From CAYXUW01 sp964468375 (GTDB taxonomy: Bacteria; Planctomycetota; Phycisphaerae; Sedimentisphaerales; Anaerobacaceae): a stretch of 20,014 bases of DNA. A model generated the notes under the pieces. The model saw nothing but the letters and a program-made list of their open reading frames with translations. It searched no databases and was not told where the DNA came from. The stretch is from the NCBI GenBank assembly GCA_964468375.1, contig CAYXUW010000031.1, positions 1 through 20,014 on the forward strand. The letters are read 5' to 3'. A program made the position numbers and the translations under genes. Positions 1 through 7,546 of this stretch are shown here, one piece after another (the stretch's first letter is position 1; the number at the start of each line of letters is the position of its first letter).

Positions 1-1
1 G

Positions 2-1108
2 ACCAAAACGGGAGAGATTACTGTATGGGCCGACAATGTGACGCTGTTGAGCAAGTCGCTTTTGCCGCCGCCGGAGAAATTTCACGGTTTGGCTGATATT
101 GACCTGCGTTATCGGCAGAGATATGTGGATTTGTGGGCCAATCCGGAGGTAATGGAGCTGTTCAAAAAGCGCAGTTCGATAGTTGCGACGATTCGTGAGT
201 TTTTCGGGTCGCTGGGTTTTTTGGAAGTCGAGACTCCGATGATGCAGCAGCAGGCCGGCGGAGCGGCGGCGAGGCCGTTTGTGACACATCATAATACTTT
301 GGACATGGAGTTGTTTTTGCGGATTGCGCCGGAGCTGTTTCTGAAAAGATTGCTGGTCGGCGGAATGGAAAAAGTTTTCGAGATAAACAGGAATTTCCGC
401 AATGAGGGACTTAGCAGAGAACACAATCCGGAATTTACGATGCTGGAATTGTATCAGGCCTATGCCGATTACAATGTGATGATGGATTTGACCGAAGAGC
501 TTATTTGTTTGCTGGTTAAGAAATACTGCGATGGTGAGCAGGTTAAGTTTGGCGACGAGACCATTAACTTTTCAAAGCCGTGGCGGCGAGCAACGTATGC
601 GGAATTGTTAAAAGAATACGGTGGCTGTGATCCTGATGATTTACCATCTGTTGGGGCCAAGGCGAAAGAACTTGGACTTGATGTGACTGAAATGGATCCA
701 GTGGTGGTTATTGATAAAGTTTTTGAAGCTACTGTTGAAGGTAACCTGGTTAATCCTACCTTTGTTGTAGATTATCCGGCGGCGCTGTGTCCGTTGACTA
801 AACGCAAAAAAGGTAGACCTAATTATGCAGAGAGATTCGAGTTATATATTGTCAAGATGGAATTAGCCAATGCTTATACAGAGCTGAATGACCCTGCTAT
901 TCAGGAGGCAAATTTTAATCTACAGCTTCGCGGGCAGGAAGAGACAATGGCGAAGATGGACACTGATTTTATAACGGCACTAAAGTACGGTATGCCGCCT
1001 GCAGGGGGGTTGGGTATTGGAATTGACAGATTGATTATGGTTCTAACCGGTGCTACGAGTATTCGTGATGTAGTGCTGTTTCCGCTTCTAAGGCCTGTCC
1101 CCGAGTAA
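2..1108 (+). CDS. lysS: Lysine--tRNA ligase, class II (5'-truncated by window edge)
   Basis: Cytoplasmic enzyme that charges tRNA-Lys with lysine using ATP. The frame is open from base 2 without a start, so the gene enters from the left; 368 residues are visible and roughly 130 N-terminal residues, mostly the OB-fold anticodon-binding domain, are missing. The first visible residues (TKTGEITVWADNVTLLSKSL) are the family's end of that domain, so the GTG at 38 is not the start. Class II motif 2 is clear (FRNEGLSREHNPEFTMLELY), as is motif 3 near the C-terminus (GLGIGIDRLIMVLTGATSIR) with the typical ending VLFPLLRP. A LolC-type permease gene starts 15 bases after the stop, an arrangement known from several diderm lineages. 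Identification is secure. Confidence 0.96.
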   Translation, partial: TKTGEITVWADNVTLLSKSLLPPPEKFHGLADIDLRYRQRYVDLWANPEVMELFKKRSSIVATIREFFGSLGFLEVETPMMQQQAGGAAARPFVTHHNTLDMELFLRIAPELFLKRLLVGGMEKVFEINRNFRNEGLSREHNPEFTMLELYQAYADYNVMMDLTEELICLLVKKYCDGEQVKFGDETINFSKPWRRATYAELLKEYGGCDPDDLPSVGAKAKELGLDVTEMDPVVVIDKVFEATVEGNLVNPTFVVDYPAALCPLTKRKKGRPNYAERFELYIVKMELANAYTELNDPAIQEANFNLQLRGQEETMAKMDTDFITALKYGMPPAGGLGIGIDRLIMVLTGATSIRDVVLFPLLRPVPE

Positions 1109-1123
1109 TGCGATAGGGTGGAT

Positions 1124-2440
1124 ATGCTGAAATTTTTGTTATGGCTTCGATACCTGCATAAGAAGAAAGTGGTATTTTTGAGCGTCGCTGCGGTTGCTTT
1201 GTCCGTGGCGCTGCTGGTGGTTGTTGCGAGTTTGTTCGGTAGTTTTATCGATGTTTTCGAACAGAGCGCGGTTAAGGCAATAGGCGATGTAGTGCTGGGC
1301 CCGCCGGTTAAGTTTTCAGAATACGAAGAGCTTATCAAACGGTTGGAGGAGACGAGCGTAGTAGAGTCGGCGTCCGCGACACTGTCGGCTCAAGGATTGC
1401 TGCATTTGGGTGAGGGCAATGTTCGCGGAGTGGAGATATGGGGGGTCTCAAATCTTGATAGACGGTTCTCTGCGTCTGAAAGAATGTCTGGCGATGAGCG
1501 TCCAGTGTTTACTGGCGAGAATCCTGTTTGCGGTTTCGTCGGAATCGGTGTAGTGGCGGAGCCGGACGAAGAAACGGATGAGTACGATTTTGACGCGGTT
1601 AAGAAAACGATTGGCCGGCGGGCGGTGCTAACTACAGGAGCAGCTGTAAAAACGCAAGATGATAACGAGACGGCGAAGCTCAGAAGAAAGACCGTGAAAT
1701 TTACAATTGCCGATATTGTTTTTACGGGTGTTTATTATCTTGATAAGGAGCTGGTGTATCTGCCTATAAAGGAAGTTCAGAAGATTTTGTATTCCGAAGA
1801 AGACGGAAATGTCGCCGGCCAGATTCAAATTAAGCTGAGAGATGATGTCGAGACCGAGGTCGCGCTTGCTCAGATTCGCGGCGTGTGGGATGTTTTCGCT
1901 GACGAGCAGCTTGGCTGGGAGCCGTATCTTATAAAAAGCACGGTAATTGTTACAGCTAAACAGATGCAGAGCAGGTTTGTGGCGGAGTTTAGAAAGCAAA
2001 TGGGGGTTTTGTTGCTGATATTTGGTGTTGTGAGTTTGAGCGCGGTTTTGCTGATTTTCTGCATATTCTATATGATAGTTGAGACCAAACAGAGAGATAT
2101 CGCAATAATAAAAAGCTGCGGGACGGCGAGTGGTTCGGTGGCCTCAATTTTTCTCGGTTTCGGTATTTTCGTAGGATTAGTCGGTGCTGGGATTGGTGTA
2201 GCAGTTGGTGATGTTGTAACGAGGAATGTAAATACTATCGAAGATTGGGTAAGGATAGTTTTTGGTTTGAAGCTTTGGAAAAGCAGTGTGTATATGTTCA
2301 GCAAGATACCGAACGAGGTTGATTGGAATTCGACTTTGTTTATAGCGCTGTCAGCGGTTGCGGCAGCAGCGGTGGGAGCGTTGATACCGGCTATTGTTGC
2401 TGTAAGGACAAGGCCGGTCAATGTCTTGAGATATGAATAA
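1124..2440 (+). CDS. LolC/LolE-type ABC transporter permease (FtsX family), first of a pair
   Basis: Inner-membrane permease with LolC/E/MacB topology: one N-terminal membrane helix (residues about 15-39), a large periplasmic domain, then three C-terminal helices (about 293-319, 339-365 and 403-429). Between helices 2 and 3 lies the ATPase-contacting stretch ETKQRDIAIIKSCGTASGS, and the protein ends PVNVLRYE, as LolC-like proteins end in PxxxLRYE. I prefer the ATG at 1124 (MLKFLLWLRYL), which matches the second permease's N-terminus, over an in-frame GTG at 1118; an AGGGTGG stretch lies just upstream, unusually close. It follows lysS and precedes a second permease and a LolD-like ATPase, so the likely job is releasing lipoproteins from the inner membrane for the outer membrane. 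A MacB-like exporter is the alternative. Confidence 0.85.
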   Translation: MLKFLLWLRYLHKKKVVFLSVAAVALSVALLVVVASLFGSFIDVFEQSAVKAIGDVVLGPPVKFSEYEELIKRLEETSVVESASATLSAQGLLHLGEGNVRGVEIWGVSNLDRRFSASERMSGDERPVFTGENPVCGFVGIGVVAEPDEETDEYDFDAVKKTIGRRAVLTTGAAVKTQDDNETAKLRRKTVKFTIADIVFTGVYYLDKELVYLPIKEVQKILYSEEDGNVAGQIQIKLRDDVETEVALAQIRGVWDVFADEQLGWEPYLIKSTVIVTAKQMQSRFVAEFRKQMGVLLLIFGVVSLSAVLLIFCIFYMIVETKQRDIAIIKSCGTASGSVASIFLGFGIFVGLVGAGIGVAVGDVVTRNVNTIEDWVRIVFGLKLWKSSVYMFSKIPNEVDWNSTLFIALSAVAAAAVGALIPAIVAVRTRPVNVLRYE

Positions 2441-2445
2441 ACAGA

Positions 2446-3795
2446 ATGTATAAGCTAATTTTGCCATTTCGTTACTTATTTAAGAAGCGCATCAGCTATC
2501 TAGCGTTTTTGGCGGTGGCACTTTGCGTTTTTATAGTAATTGTGGTGATGACGGTAATTACAGGGCTGGTGCGTGATTTTAGGGACAGCAACCATAAGTG
2601 GGTGGGTGACTGTGTGGTCGGGACCGAATCGCTGGTTGGTTTTCCATACTATGAAGATTTTATGAAAAGGGTCGAGGGGTTAGATTTTGTCGATGGTGTG
2701 TCGGCTGTGGTGAAAAGCTATGCACTGGTAAAACGCCGCGGCTCTGAGGATAGTATCGGGATGGAGGTTATGGGTATTGAGCCGGTTAAGTACGGCAGAG
2801 TTACCGGTTTTGGCGATACGCTTTACCATCATAAAAACGATGCCGCCGGAGCATTCAAGCCGGACTATGCTCCGAATCGTCCCGGCTGTGTAGTGGGGAT
2901 TGACAAATGGCTGCAGCGGAATGCTGAGGGCGGATATAATTACGAATTTGGTCCTGTCGAGGTGGCTATTTTGGTGAGCTGCTTTCCTTTGACTCCGAAG
3001 GGCGCTTTAGCAAAAGCCGGGACGGGATTGGTAAATACTAAAACTTTCTATTACAGTGACACTTCGCACAGCGGATTGGCCAGAGTCGATAATTCGTTTA
3101 TTTACCTTCCTTTCAAAGAGACGCAACTGCTTTGCGGTATGGCCGGCCCTGTCAAAAGAGCCAGCGCAATCCATATAAAATTCAAACCGAATGTGGCGAT
3201 TGAGGATGGGTGTGAAAGAATTGCCGCGCAGTGGAATGAGTTTTTAGTAGAAAAGAAAGGTGAAAAACAGGCGGAATTGCTGGATACAGTTACGGTGCAA
3301 GGCTGGAAGGAGTACAGGCGTGCATTTATAGCGGCGATGGAGAAAGAGCAGACGATGCTGACGGTTATGTTCGCTCTCGTGGGGGTTACAACCGTATTTA
3401 TTATTTTTGTTGTTTTCTATATGATTGTCAGCCATAAGAGTAAAGATATAGGCATATTAAAGAGTGTAGGTGTTTCAAAATTGAATATTGTTGAATTGTT
3501 TTCCTGCTTTGCTTTTTTGATAGCTCTTCTGGGTTGTGCTATCGGGCTTTTAACGGGCTGGATATTTTTGCTCAACATAAATGAGGTGGAGGATTTTCTG
3601 TTTGAGCGTTTCGGGTTTCAGTTGTGGGACAGAACGATATATGCTATTGGTGATATTCCCAGTGTTATTGATTTGAAGGTTGCTGCAGTGGTGATAGTAT
3701 CGGCTATAGTTGCTTGTTTGGCAGGGTCGTTTTTACCGAGCTGGCGGGCGGTGAAATTAGAGGTGACAGAGACTTTGCAGGTGAGCCAGTTATGA
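2446..3795 (+). CDS. LolC/LolE-type ABC transporter permease (FtsX family), second of a pair
   Basis: A 449-residue paralogue-like partner of the preceding permease with the same plan: N-terminal helix at about 15-40, a periplasmic domain of about 260 residues, then helices at about 304-328, 347-375 and 411-435. The coupling segment is SHKSKDIGILKSVGVSKLNI and the tail (AVKLEVTETLQVSQL) corresponds to the usual PxxxLRYE ending but has diverged. It starts 5 bases after the first permease with no strong Shine-Dalgarno site, suggesting translational coupling, and its TGA overlaps the ATG of the ATPase gene (ATGA). The two permeases differ enough to form a LolC/LolE-like heterodimer; which is LolC and which LolE cannot be told here. 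Confidence 0.85.
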   Translation: MYKLILPFRYLFKKRISYLAFLAVALCVFIVIVVMTVITGLVRDFRDSNHKWVGDCVVGTESLVGFPYYEDFMKRVEGLDFVDGVSAVVKSYALVKRRGSEDSIGMEVMGIEPVKYGRVTGFGDTLYHHKNDAAGAFKPDYAPNRPGCVVGIDKWLQRNAEGGYNYEFGPVEVAILVSCFPLTPKGALAKAGTGLVNTKTFYYSDTSHSGLARVDNSFIYLPFKETQLLCGMAGPVKRASAIHIKFKPNVAIEDGCERIAAQWNEFLVEKKGEKQAELLDTVTVQGWKEYRRAFIAAMEKEQTMLTVMFALVGVTTVFIIFVVFYMIVSHKSKDIGILKSVGVSKLNIVELFSCFAFLIALLGCAIGLLTGWIFLLNINEVEDFLFERFGFQLWDRTIYAIGDIPSVIDLKVAAVVIVSAIVACLAGSFLPSWRAVKLEVTETLQVSQL

Positions 3796-4487
3796 GTGCA
3801 GACGATTTTATATTGAAGGCGGAAGGACTTTATAAGTCTTATCGGATGGGCGAGGCGAAAGTAAGCGTGCTCAAAGGAGTGGATTTGGCTGTGAAGAAGG
3901 GTGAGTTTGTCGCTATAGTGGGGGCTTCAGGCAGTGGCAAAAGCACATTATTGCATATATTGGGTGCTCTGGACAAGCCCGATAAAGGTGTGATAAGATT
4001 CGAGGGGCGGGATTTGGGGCTTATGGGAGAGCGCGAATTGAATAGATTTCGCAATAAAATGGTAGGATTTGTTTTTCAGTTTTATCATTTATTGGACGAA
4101 TTAAGTGTGTTGGAAAATGTTTTTCTGCCGGCTATGGCCTCGAAGAGCATATTCGGCTGGCTGGGCAGTCGCAGGTGGGCAAAAGGCCGGGCCAAGGAAC
4201 TGCTCGGCGAGCTTGGTTTGAGTGAAAGGGCCGACCATAAGCCGTATCAGCTCTCGGGAGGCGAGAGGCAAAGGACGGCCATCGGCAGGGCGTTGATGAA
4301 TGAGCCGAAAATACTTTTGGCGGATGAGCCGACAGGAAATCTTGACTCTGCGACGGGAAATGGTATTCTAAGCGTCTTTGAGAAATTGAATAAAGCCGGT
4401 CAGACAATAGTAATGGTAACCCACGACGAGAGAATTGCCGGTAAGGCCGGGCGGGTAATAACACTCGCAGATGGCAGAATGAGATGA
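3792..4487 (+). CDS. lolD: LolD-like ABC transporter ATP-binding protein
   Basis: Cytoplasmic ATPase that should power the two permeases upstream. In 231 residues all ABC motifs are intact: Walker A GASGSGKS (44-51), Q-loop Gln96 in FQFYHLLDELS, signature LSGGERQR (154-161), Walker B ILLADEP (174-180) followed by TGNLDS, and the switch His211 in VTHD. The FQFYHLL and ADEPTGNLD wording is typical of the LolD/MacB/FtsE subclass. The start is the ATG at 3792, which overlaps the previous stop as ATGA; upstream in-frame starts lie inside the permease gene and are not credible. A short ~15-residue insertion (SKSIFGWLGSRRWAKG) precedes the helical subdomain. LolD is favoured over MacB by the lysS-permease-permease-ATPase context. 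Confidence 0.88.
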   Translation: MSADDFILKAEGLYKSYRMGEAKVSVLKGVDLAVKKGEFVAIVGASGSGKSTLLHILGALDKPDKGVIRFEGRDLGLMGERELNRFRNKMVGFVFQFYHLLDELSVLENVFLPAMASKSIFGWLGSRRWAKGRAKELLGELGLSERADHKPYQLSGGERQRTAIGRALMNEPKILLADEPTGNLDSATGNGILSVFEKLNKAGQTIVMVTHDERIAGKAGRVITLADGRMR

Positions 4488-4500
4488 AGAGGAACCTTTT

Positions 4501-5367
4501 ATGGCGTTGAAAATCTGGCTCGATGACAAGCTTGTAGACGAGGCGGATGCCACGATATCTGTTTTTGACCATGGCCTGCTTTATGGTGACGGTGTATTCG
4601 AAGGTATCCGTGTTTATAACGGCAGGGTATTCGAGCTGGATGCCCACATAAAACGCCTTTATGAATCAGCCAAAGCAATTCGCATCGGTGTTCCGATGAG
4701 CAGGGACAAGCTTATCGGGGCGGTTGAAAAGACTGTTGAGGCCAATGAGGTTATTGATGGTTATATTCGCCTTGCTGTCACCCGCGGTATAGGCACTTTA
4801 GGCCTGAATCCTTTTATTTGTGAATTCGGAAGATTGTTTATCATAGCCGACAATATACAGCTTTATCCGGAAGAGCTTTACGAAAAAGGGATGAAGGTTA
4901 TTAGCGCGACGACGGTTCGCAATCATCCGCTGGCGATTCCGCCGCAGGTTAAGAGTATGAATTATCTCAATAATATTCTTGCCAAGATAGAAGCACTGGA
5001 CAGTGACGTGCCGGAAGCGATTATGTATAACCACGAAGGTTATGTTGCAGAGGCGACGGGCGATAATGTTTTTATTGTAAAAGGCGGAGTGATTTATACG
5101 CCGCCGGTTGAGGCCGGTGCGTTGGAGGGGATAACCCGCGGTATCGTTATTAAATTGGCTAAGGAAGCGAAGCTTGCGGTGGTCGAGAAGAACCTGACGA
5201 GATTTGATTTGTACGTTTGTGACGAGCTTTTCCTGACGGGGACGGCCGCCGAGGTCATCGGTATTGTTGAGATTGACGGCAGAATTATCGGCGACGGCAG
5301 GCCCGGACCTTATACCCGTCTTCTGAGGAAGAAATTCTTCAAATACGCCCACGGCAGGAGCAAATAG
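4501..5367 (+). CDS. ilvE: Class IV PLP-dependent aminotransferase, branched-chain type
   Basis: A 288-residue fold-type IV aminotransferase, probably the branched-chain amino acid aminotransferase that interconverts Leu/Ile/Val and their 2-oxo acids with glutamate. Visible family marks are the N-terminal DHGLLYGDGVFEGIRVYNG (23-41), the PLP-binding Lys151 in QVKSMNYLNN, EATGDNVF (184-191, cofactor-phosphate region), GALEGITRG (206-214) and FLTGTAAEV (244-252). A Shine-Dalgarno AGAGGA lies 7 bases before the ATG, and the gene begins 13 bases after the ABC ATPase gene, so it may share that transcript. D-amino-acid transaminase and aminodeoxychorismate lyase are relatives with the same fold; IlvE is the best fit, but substrate is inferred. 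Confidence 0.85.
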   Translation: MALKIWLDDKLVDEADATISVFDHGLLYGDGVFEGIRVYNGRVFELDAHIKRLYESAKAIRIGVPMSRDKLIGAVEKTVEANEVIDGYIRLAVTRGIGTLGLNPFICEFGRLFIIADNIQLYPEELYEKGMKVISATTVRNHPLAIPPQVKSMNYLNNILAKIEALDSDVPEAIMYNHEGYVAEATGDNVFIVKGGVIYTPPVEAGALEGITRGIVIKLAKEAKLAVVEKNLTRFDLYVCDELFLTGTAAEVIGIVEIDGRIIGDGRPGPYTRLLRKKFFKYAHGRSK

Positions 5368-5377
5368 TTGATATCTC

Positions 5378-5397
5378 TCTCGTGCCCCCGGACGAGA
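5378..5397 (+). other. Short stem-loop between aminotransferase and prenyl synthase genes
   Basis: TCTCGT (5378-5383) pairs perfectly with ACGAGA (5392-5397) around an 8-base C-rich loop. There is no T-run after it, so it is not a classical intrinsic terminator; it could be a processing or attenuation structure, or chance. Confidence 0.3.
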
Positions 5398-5428
5398 TAC
5401 AAACGGCGAAACCCGCAGCATATACAAT

Positions 5429-6415
5429 ATGTCGGCACATACCGAAACATCCGGCGACGTTTTGCACAGCAGTATTCCTGCTTTTAGAGTTATCGATGAT
5501 GAGTTAGGGCAGGTAAAGAAACTGATAAATGAGCAGTTTTCATACTGTCCGGACAAGGCCGGTGTCAGGCGACTGGTCGAGCATGTCAATGAATCTACCG
5601 GTAAGATGATTCGGCCGGGACTGGTTTTGCTTTCCGGCGGGGCCGTAGGCGAAATCACAGACAGGCATATCCGCGTTGCGGCGATTATGGAGATGATACA
5701 TAATGCTACGCTGCTGCACGATGACGTTATAGACGAGGGGCAGAGACGCCGCGGACAGGCGACGGTGAACAGCTTGTGGGGGAATGAATCTGCAGTTTTG
5801 CTGGGCGATTTTTTGCTGAGCAAGGTTTTCAGGATGTGTGCAGATTTGGAGCCGCGAGTGGTGAAGATAATTGCAGCCGCAGCGGCGCGGACCTGTGAAG
5901 GTGAATTGAGGCAGATTTCGCAAAGAGGGAATTGGCAGCTAAGCGAAGCGGAATATATCGAGATAATCACCGAAAAGAGCGCTGCGCTTTTCAGCAGCTG
6001 CTGTTGTCTCGGCGGTGTTCTGGGAGGGGCGGGCGAGGCCGAGGTTCGGCTGCTGTCGGATTTCGGTTTGAATTTAGGCATTGCGTTCCAGATTGCGGAT
6101 GATTTGCTCGATATAACCGGCGACGAGAGCCAAACAGGCAAAACGGCCGGCAGTGATATCGATAAGGGCAAGCTGACTTTGGCTGTGATGCATATGTTAA
6201 CTCTGGCGGACGAGAAGGGCAGAGGAGCGGTGACCAATTCGTCGTGTGACAGGGCGGAGCTGGTCAAGATGCTGAAGTCATCCGGCAGTTTGGAATATGC
6301 ACAAAGCAGGCGGCGAGAGTTTGTCGAAAAGGCGATATCGACATTGTCCGGGCTGGGGGAAAGCGAAGCGAAGAATGCCCTGATTGGGACAGCCGGTTTT
6401 ATCGGCAAGCGATAA
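5429..6415 (+). CDS. Polyprenyl diphosphate synthase (long-chain trans type)
   Basis: Condenses isopentenyl diphosphate units onto an allylic primer, probably to make the C35-C50 chain of a quinone. The first Asp-rich motif is LLHDDVID (D98, D99, D102) and the second is QIADDLLDITGD (D224, D225, D228); substrate-contact segments GKMIRPGL (59-66) and RRRGQATVN (106-114) are present. The residue five before the first Asp is Ala93, small rather than aromatic, which in this family goes with long products (octaprenyl/heptaprenyl synthase-like, IspB/HepT); this is an inference. Three consecutive cysteines (191-193) are unusual. Length (328) is normal. No Shine-Dalgarno site precedes the ATG. The 61-base gap after the aminotransferase gene allows cotranscription. 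The exact quinone or carrier product cannot be read from sequence. Confidence 0.88.
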   Translation: MSAHTETSGDVLHSSIPAFRVIDDELGQVKKLINEQFSYCPDKAGVRRLVEHVNESTGKMIRPGLVLLSGGAVGEITDRHIRVAAIMEMIHNATLLHDDVIDEGQRRRGQATVNSLWGNESAVLLGDFLLSKVFRMCADLEPRVVKIIAAAAARTCEGELRQISQRGNWQLSEAEYIEIITEKSAALFSSCCCLGGVLGGAGEAEVRLLSDFGLNLGIAFQIADDLLDITGDESQTGKTAGSDIDKGKLTLAVMHMLTLADEKGRGAVTNSSCDRAELVKMLKSSGSLEYAQSRRREFVEKAISTLSGLGESEAKNALIGTAGFIGKR

Positions 6416-6663
6416 ATCCCTCGACCGCGCTCGGGGCAAGATTGGGTTTGATTGGGTTTGTTTTGGGTTTGTTTTCACCAAGTGTCCAATTGGCATTTTT
6501 TGCTGCAATCCATTGTTAACACTGCGGTTATAAAAACTTGACTTTTAAAAAAATTGGGTTTGTTTTGCATAATTTGTTTATTTTGATTGAATTTTCCTGC
6601 GCGCAGCGATAGCGCAAAAGCACCAGGGCTTTTTAAATTGAACCGGTGGTATTGACTTATCAA
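6416..6663 (-). repeat. Intergenic repeat resembling decayed Lys/Asn/Pro/Gln-rich coding sequence
   Basis: Read on the minus strand this stretch translates into fragments that shift frame: MQNKPNFFKSQVFITAV in one frame, then NWTLGENKPKTNPIKPNLAP or HLVKTNPKQTQSNPI in the others. At DNA level the + strand carries reiterated TTGGGTTTG(TTTT) units near 6444-6475 and again at 6553-6565. I recall similar NKPN/KTNP/QTQ-rich hypothetical proteins recurring in Phycisphaerae metagenome assemblies, which suggests a dispersed repeat family that gene finders mistake for proteins; that recollection is unchecked. No credible start with a ribosome site is seen. The element begins directly after the prenyl synthase stop. 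Confidence 0.45.
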
Positions 6664-6970
6664 AGAGCACTTCCAGTTAAACGGCCTCTCTATAATTGGA
6701 CGAACCTGCGCGGATGATGCGAAAAAAGAGTTAGTTGTTTGTATTTAGTCGTTCGTAACTTAATGCAGGAAAAGCAGTAAAAAAAATCTCAGAATTTCCT
6801 AAAATTGCGAGGTGGTAGGCGCGTTTTTGATTGATAGCAGTTCGTTTGCATAAAGTGGCCTGAAAGGGGGCAACGGCGCTCGTATATTAACAACCTTTCA
6901 AAAGTTTGCAAAAGTTGACAAAAAATGATGAAAAAATTAGGAGCCGCTTCGAGGGGCTTTAAACATTCAT
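6664..6970. other. AT-rich intergenic segment with phased A-tracts, no gene seen
   Basis: No convincing coding frame or RNA gene. A perfect TATAAT sits at 6691-6696 but without a matching -35. A-tracts at 6900-6904, 6911-6914, 6921-6926 and 6932-6937 are spaced 10-11 bases and form three CAAAAg/a-type near-repeats, which predicts intrinsic DNA bending. A TTGACA lies inside at 6916-6921 with no good -10 after it. Confidence 0.4.
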
Positions 6971-7065
6971 TGCTTGGGCTGCCGGATGCACCGCGAGTCG
7001 GAAGCGAACAGTAGTTCGCCGGAGGCGGACAGTAAAAAGATTATCCGAGCAGGAGGCGGCACAAG
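6971..7065 (+). repeat. Dispersed ~95-bp repeat, copy A
   Basis: Matches 8827-8921 in the same orientation at roughly 80-85% by eye, with a few 1-base gaps. A 24-base core (7014-7037, from GTTCGCC through GACAGTAAAA) is identical in both copies. The core contains a 7-bp stem (GTTCGCC/GGCGGAC, one G-T pair) with a GGA loop. In copy A a further perfect stem GCGAAC-AGTA-GTTCGC overlaps it at 7004-7019; copy B has lost this. A small open frame runs through the repeat but is not considered a gene because the 1-base gaps change frame at the repeat edges. Confidence 0.7.
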
Positions 7066-7115
7066 CTACCCTGCTCAGGCGCCGCGGGGGCTATCTTTAG
7101 GTTGTAGGAAATTGG

Positions 7116-7499
7116 AAAAGGTGGTTTGCAGGTTCGAGAACTGGGAGCCGAGACGCGATTATTTCAGTGCCGACTATACCTGGCGCATAAGCGATACATC
7201 GATATTAATGAGCGATATCAATTTTGATATCGAAGGAAGTGTAGTTCAGCAATTTAATATCGAGCTTTCCCGTTTGTGCGGGCTTAATCTGATCTATTAT
7301 ATAGGAAGCAGATACTTAAGGAGGGTGAATGTTTGAAGTGATTTAACGCTGCTGCGGCGAAATCACAGGATGTATTACGGCATTACCTTCAGTGCGGATG
7401 AGTCTGGCGATTGTATTCTGCATATGGCCTCAGGGCGTTCTTGAGCTGGCGATTGGCGGGGGAAGATAATGGGGCCTTACTGACCCGACGGGTTACTAA
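7116..7499 (+). pseudogene. Broken C-terminal remnant of an outer-membrane beta-barrel gene (LptD/OstA-like)
   Basis: The translation has alternating aromatic and polar residues typical of barrel strands (WEPRRDYFSADYTWRISDT, then NLIYYIGSRYLRRVNV), interrupted by an in-frame TGA at 7334-7336. The same frame continues TLLRRNHRMYYGITFSADES up to about 7409, after which homology-like sequence moves to another frame (IWPQGVLELAIG), meets a TAA at 7467-7469 and ends GLTDPTGY with a TAA at 7497-7499. So there are at least two stops, one frameshift and probably an internal deletion. I recall this ending from LptD/OstA-type barrel proteins of Phycisphaerae, where an intact gene is far longer. The 5' part is absent; repeat copy A ends about 50 bases before the remnant. 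A non-functional fragment is quite sure; LptD identity is moderate. Confidence 0.55.
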
Positions 7500-7512
7500 G
7501 AACAGCAAAATG

Positions 7513-7540
7513 TATAATTGGTTTTTGGTTTGATAAGGAG
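7513..7540 (+). promoter_or_regulatory. Candidate -10 box and ribosome site of the aldolase gene
   Basis: TATAAT (7513-7518) lies 28 bases before the aldolase ATG, with the Shine-Dalgarno AAGGAG at 7535-7540. No good -35 hexamer is found at 16-18 bases upstream, so the promoter would be weak or activator-dependent. Confidence 0.35.
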
Positions 7541-7546
7541 AATATT

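Noticed and set aside
5378..5397. Intrinsic terminator after the aminotransferase gene
   Set aside because: The stem is only 6 bp and no T-run follows, so it is kept only as a stem-loop.
4798..6408. 536-codon open frame on the minus strand across the aminotransferase and prenyl synthase genes
   Set aside because: It is antisense to two clear enzymes with intact motifs, its translation is Ser/Pro/Arg-rich low-complexity, and no ribosome site supports it.
6652..6696. Promoter made of TTGACT and TATAAT
   Set aside because: The spacing is 33 bases, twice the functional distance, and no gene starts suitably downstream.
6974..7336. 120-codon + strand frame taken as one protein
   Set aside because: Its first third is the dispersed repeat and the rest is the barrel-gene remnant, which continues beyond the stop in the same and another frame. 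It is a chance fusion, not a gene.
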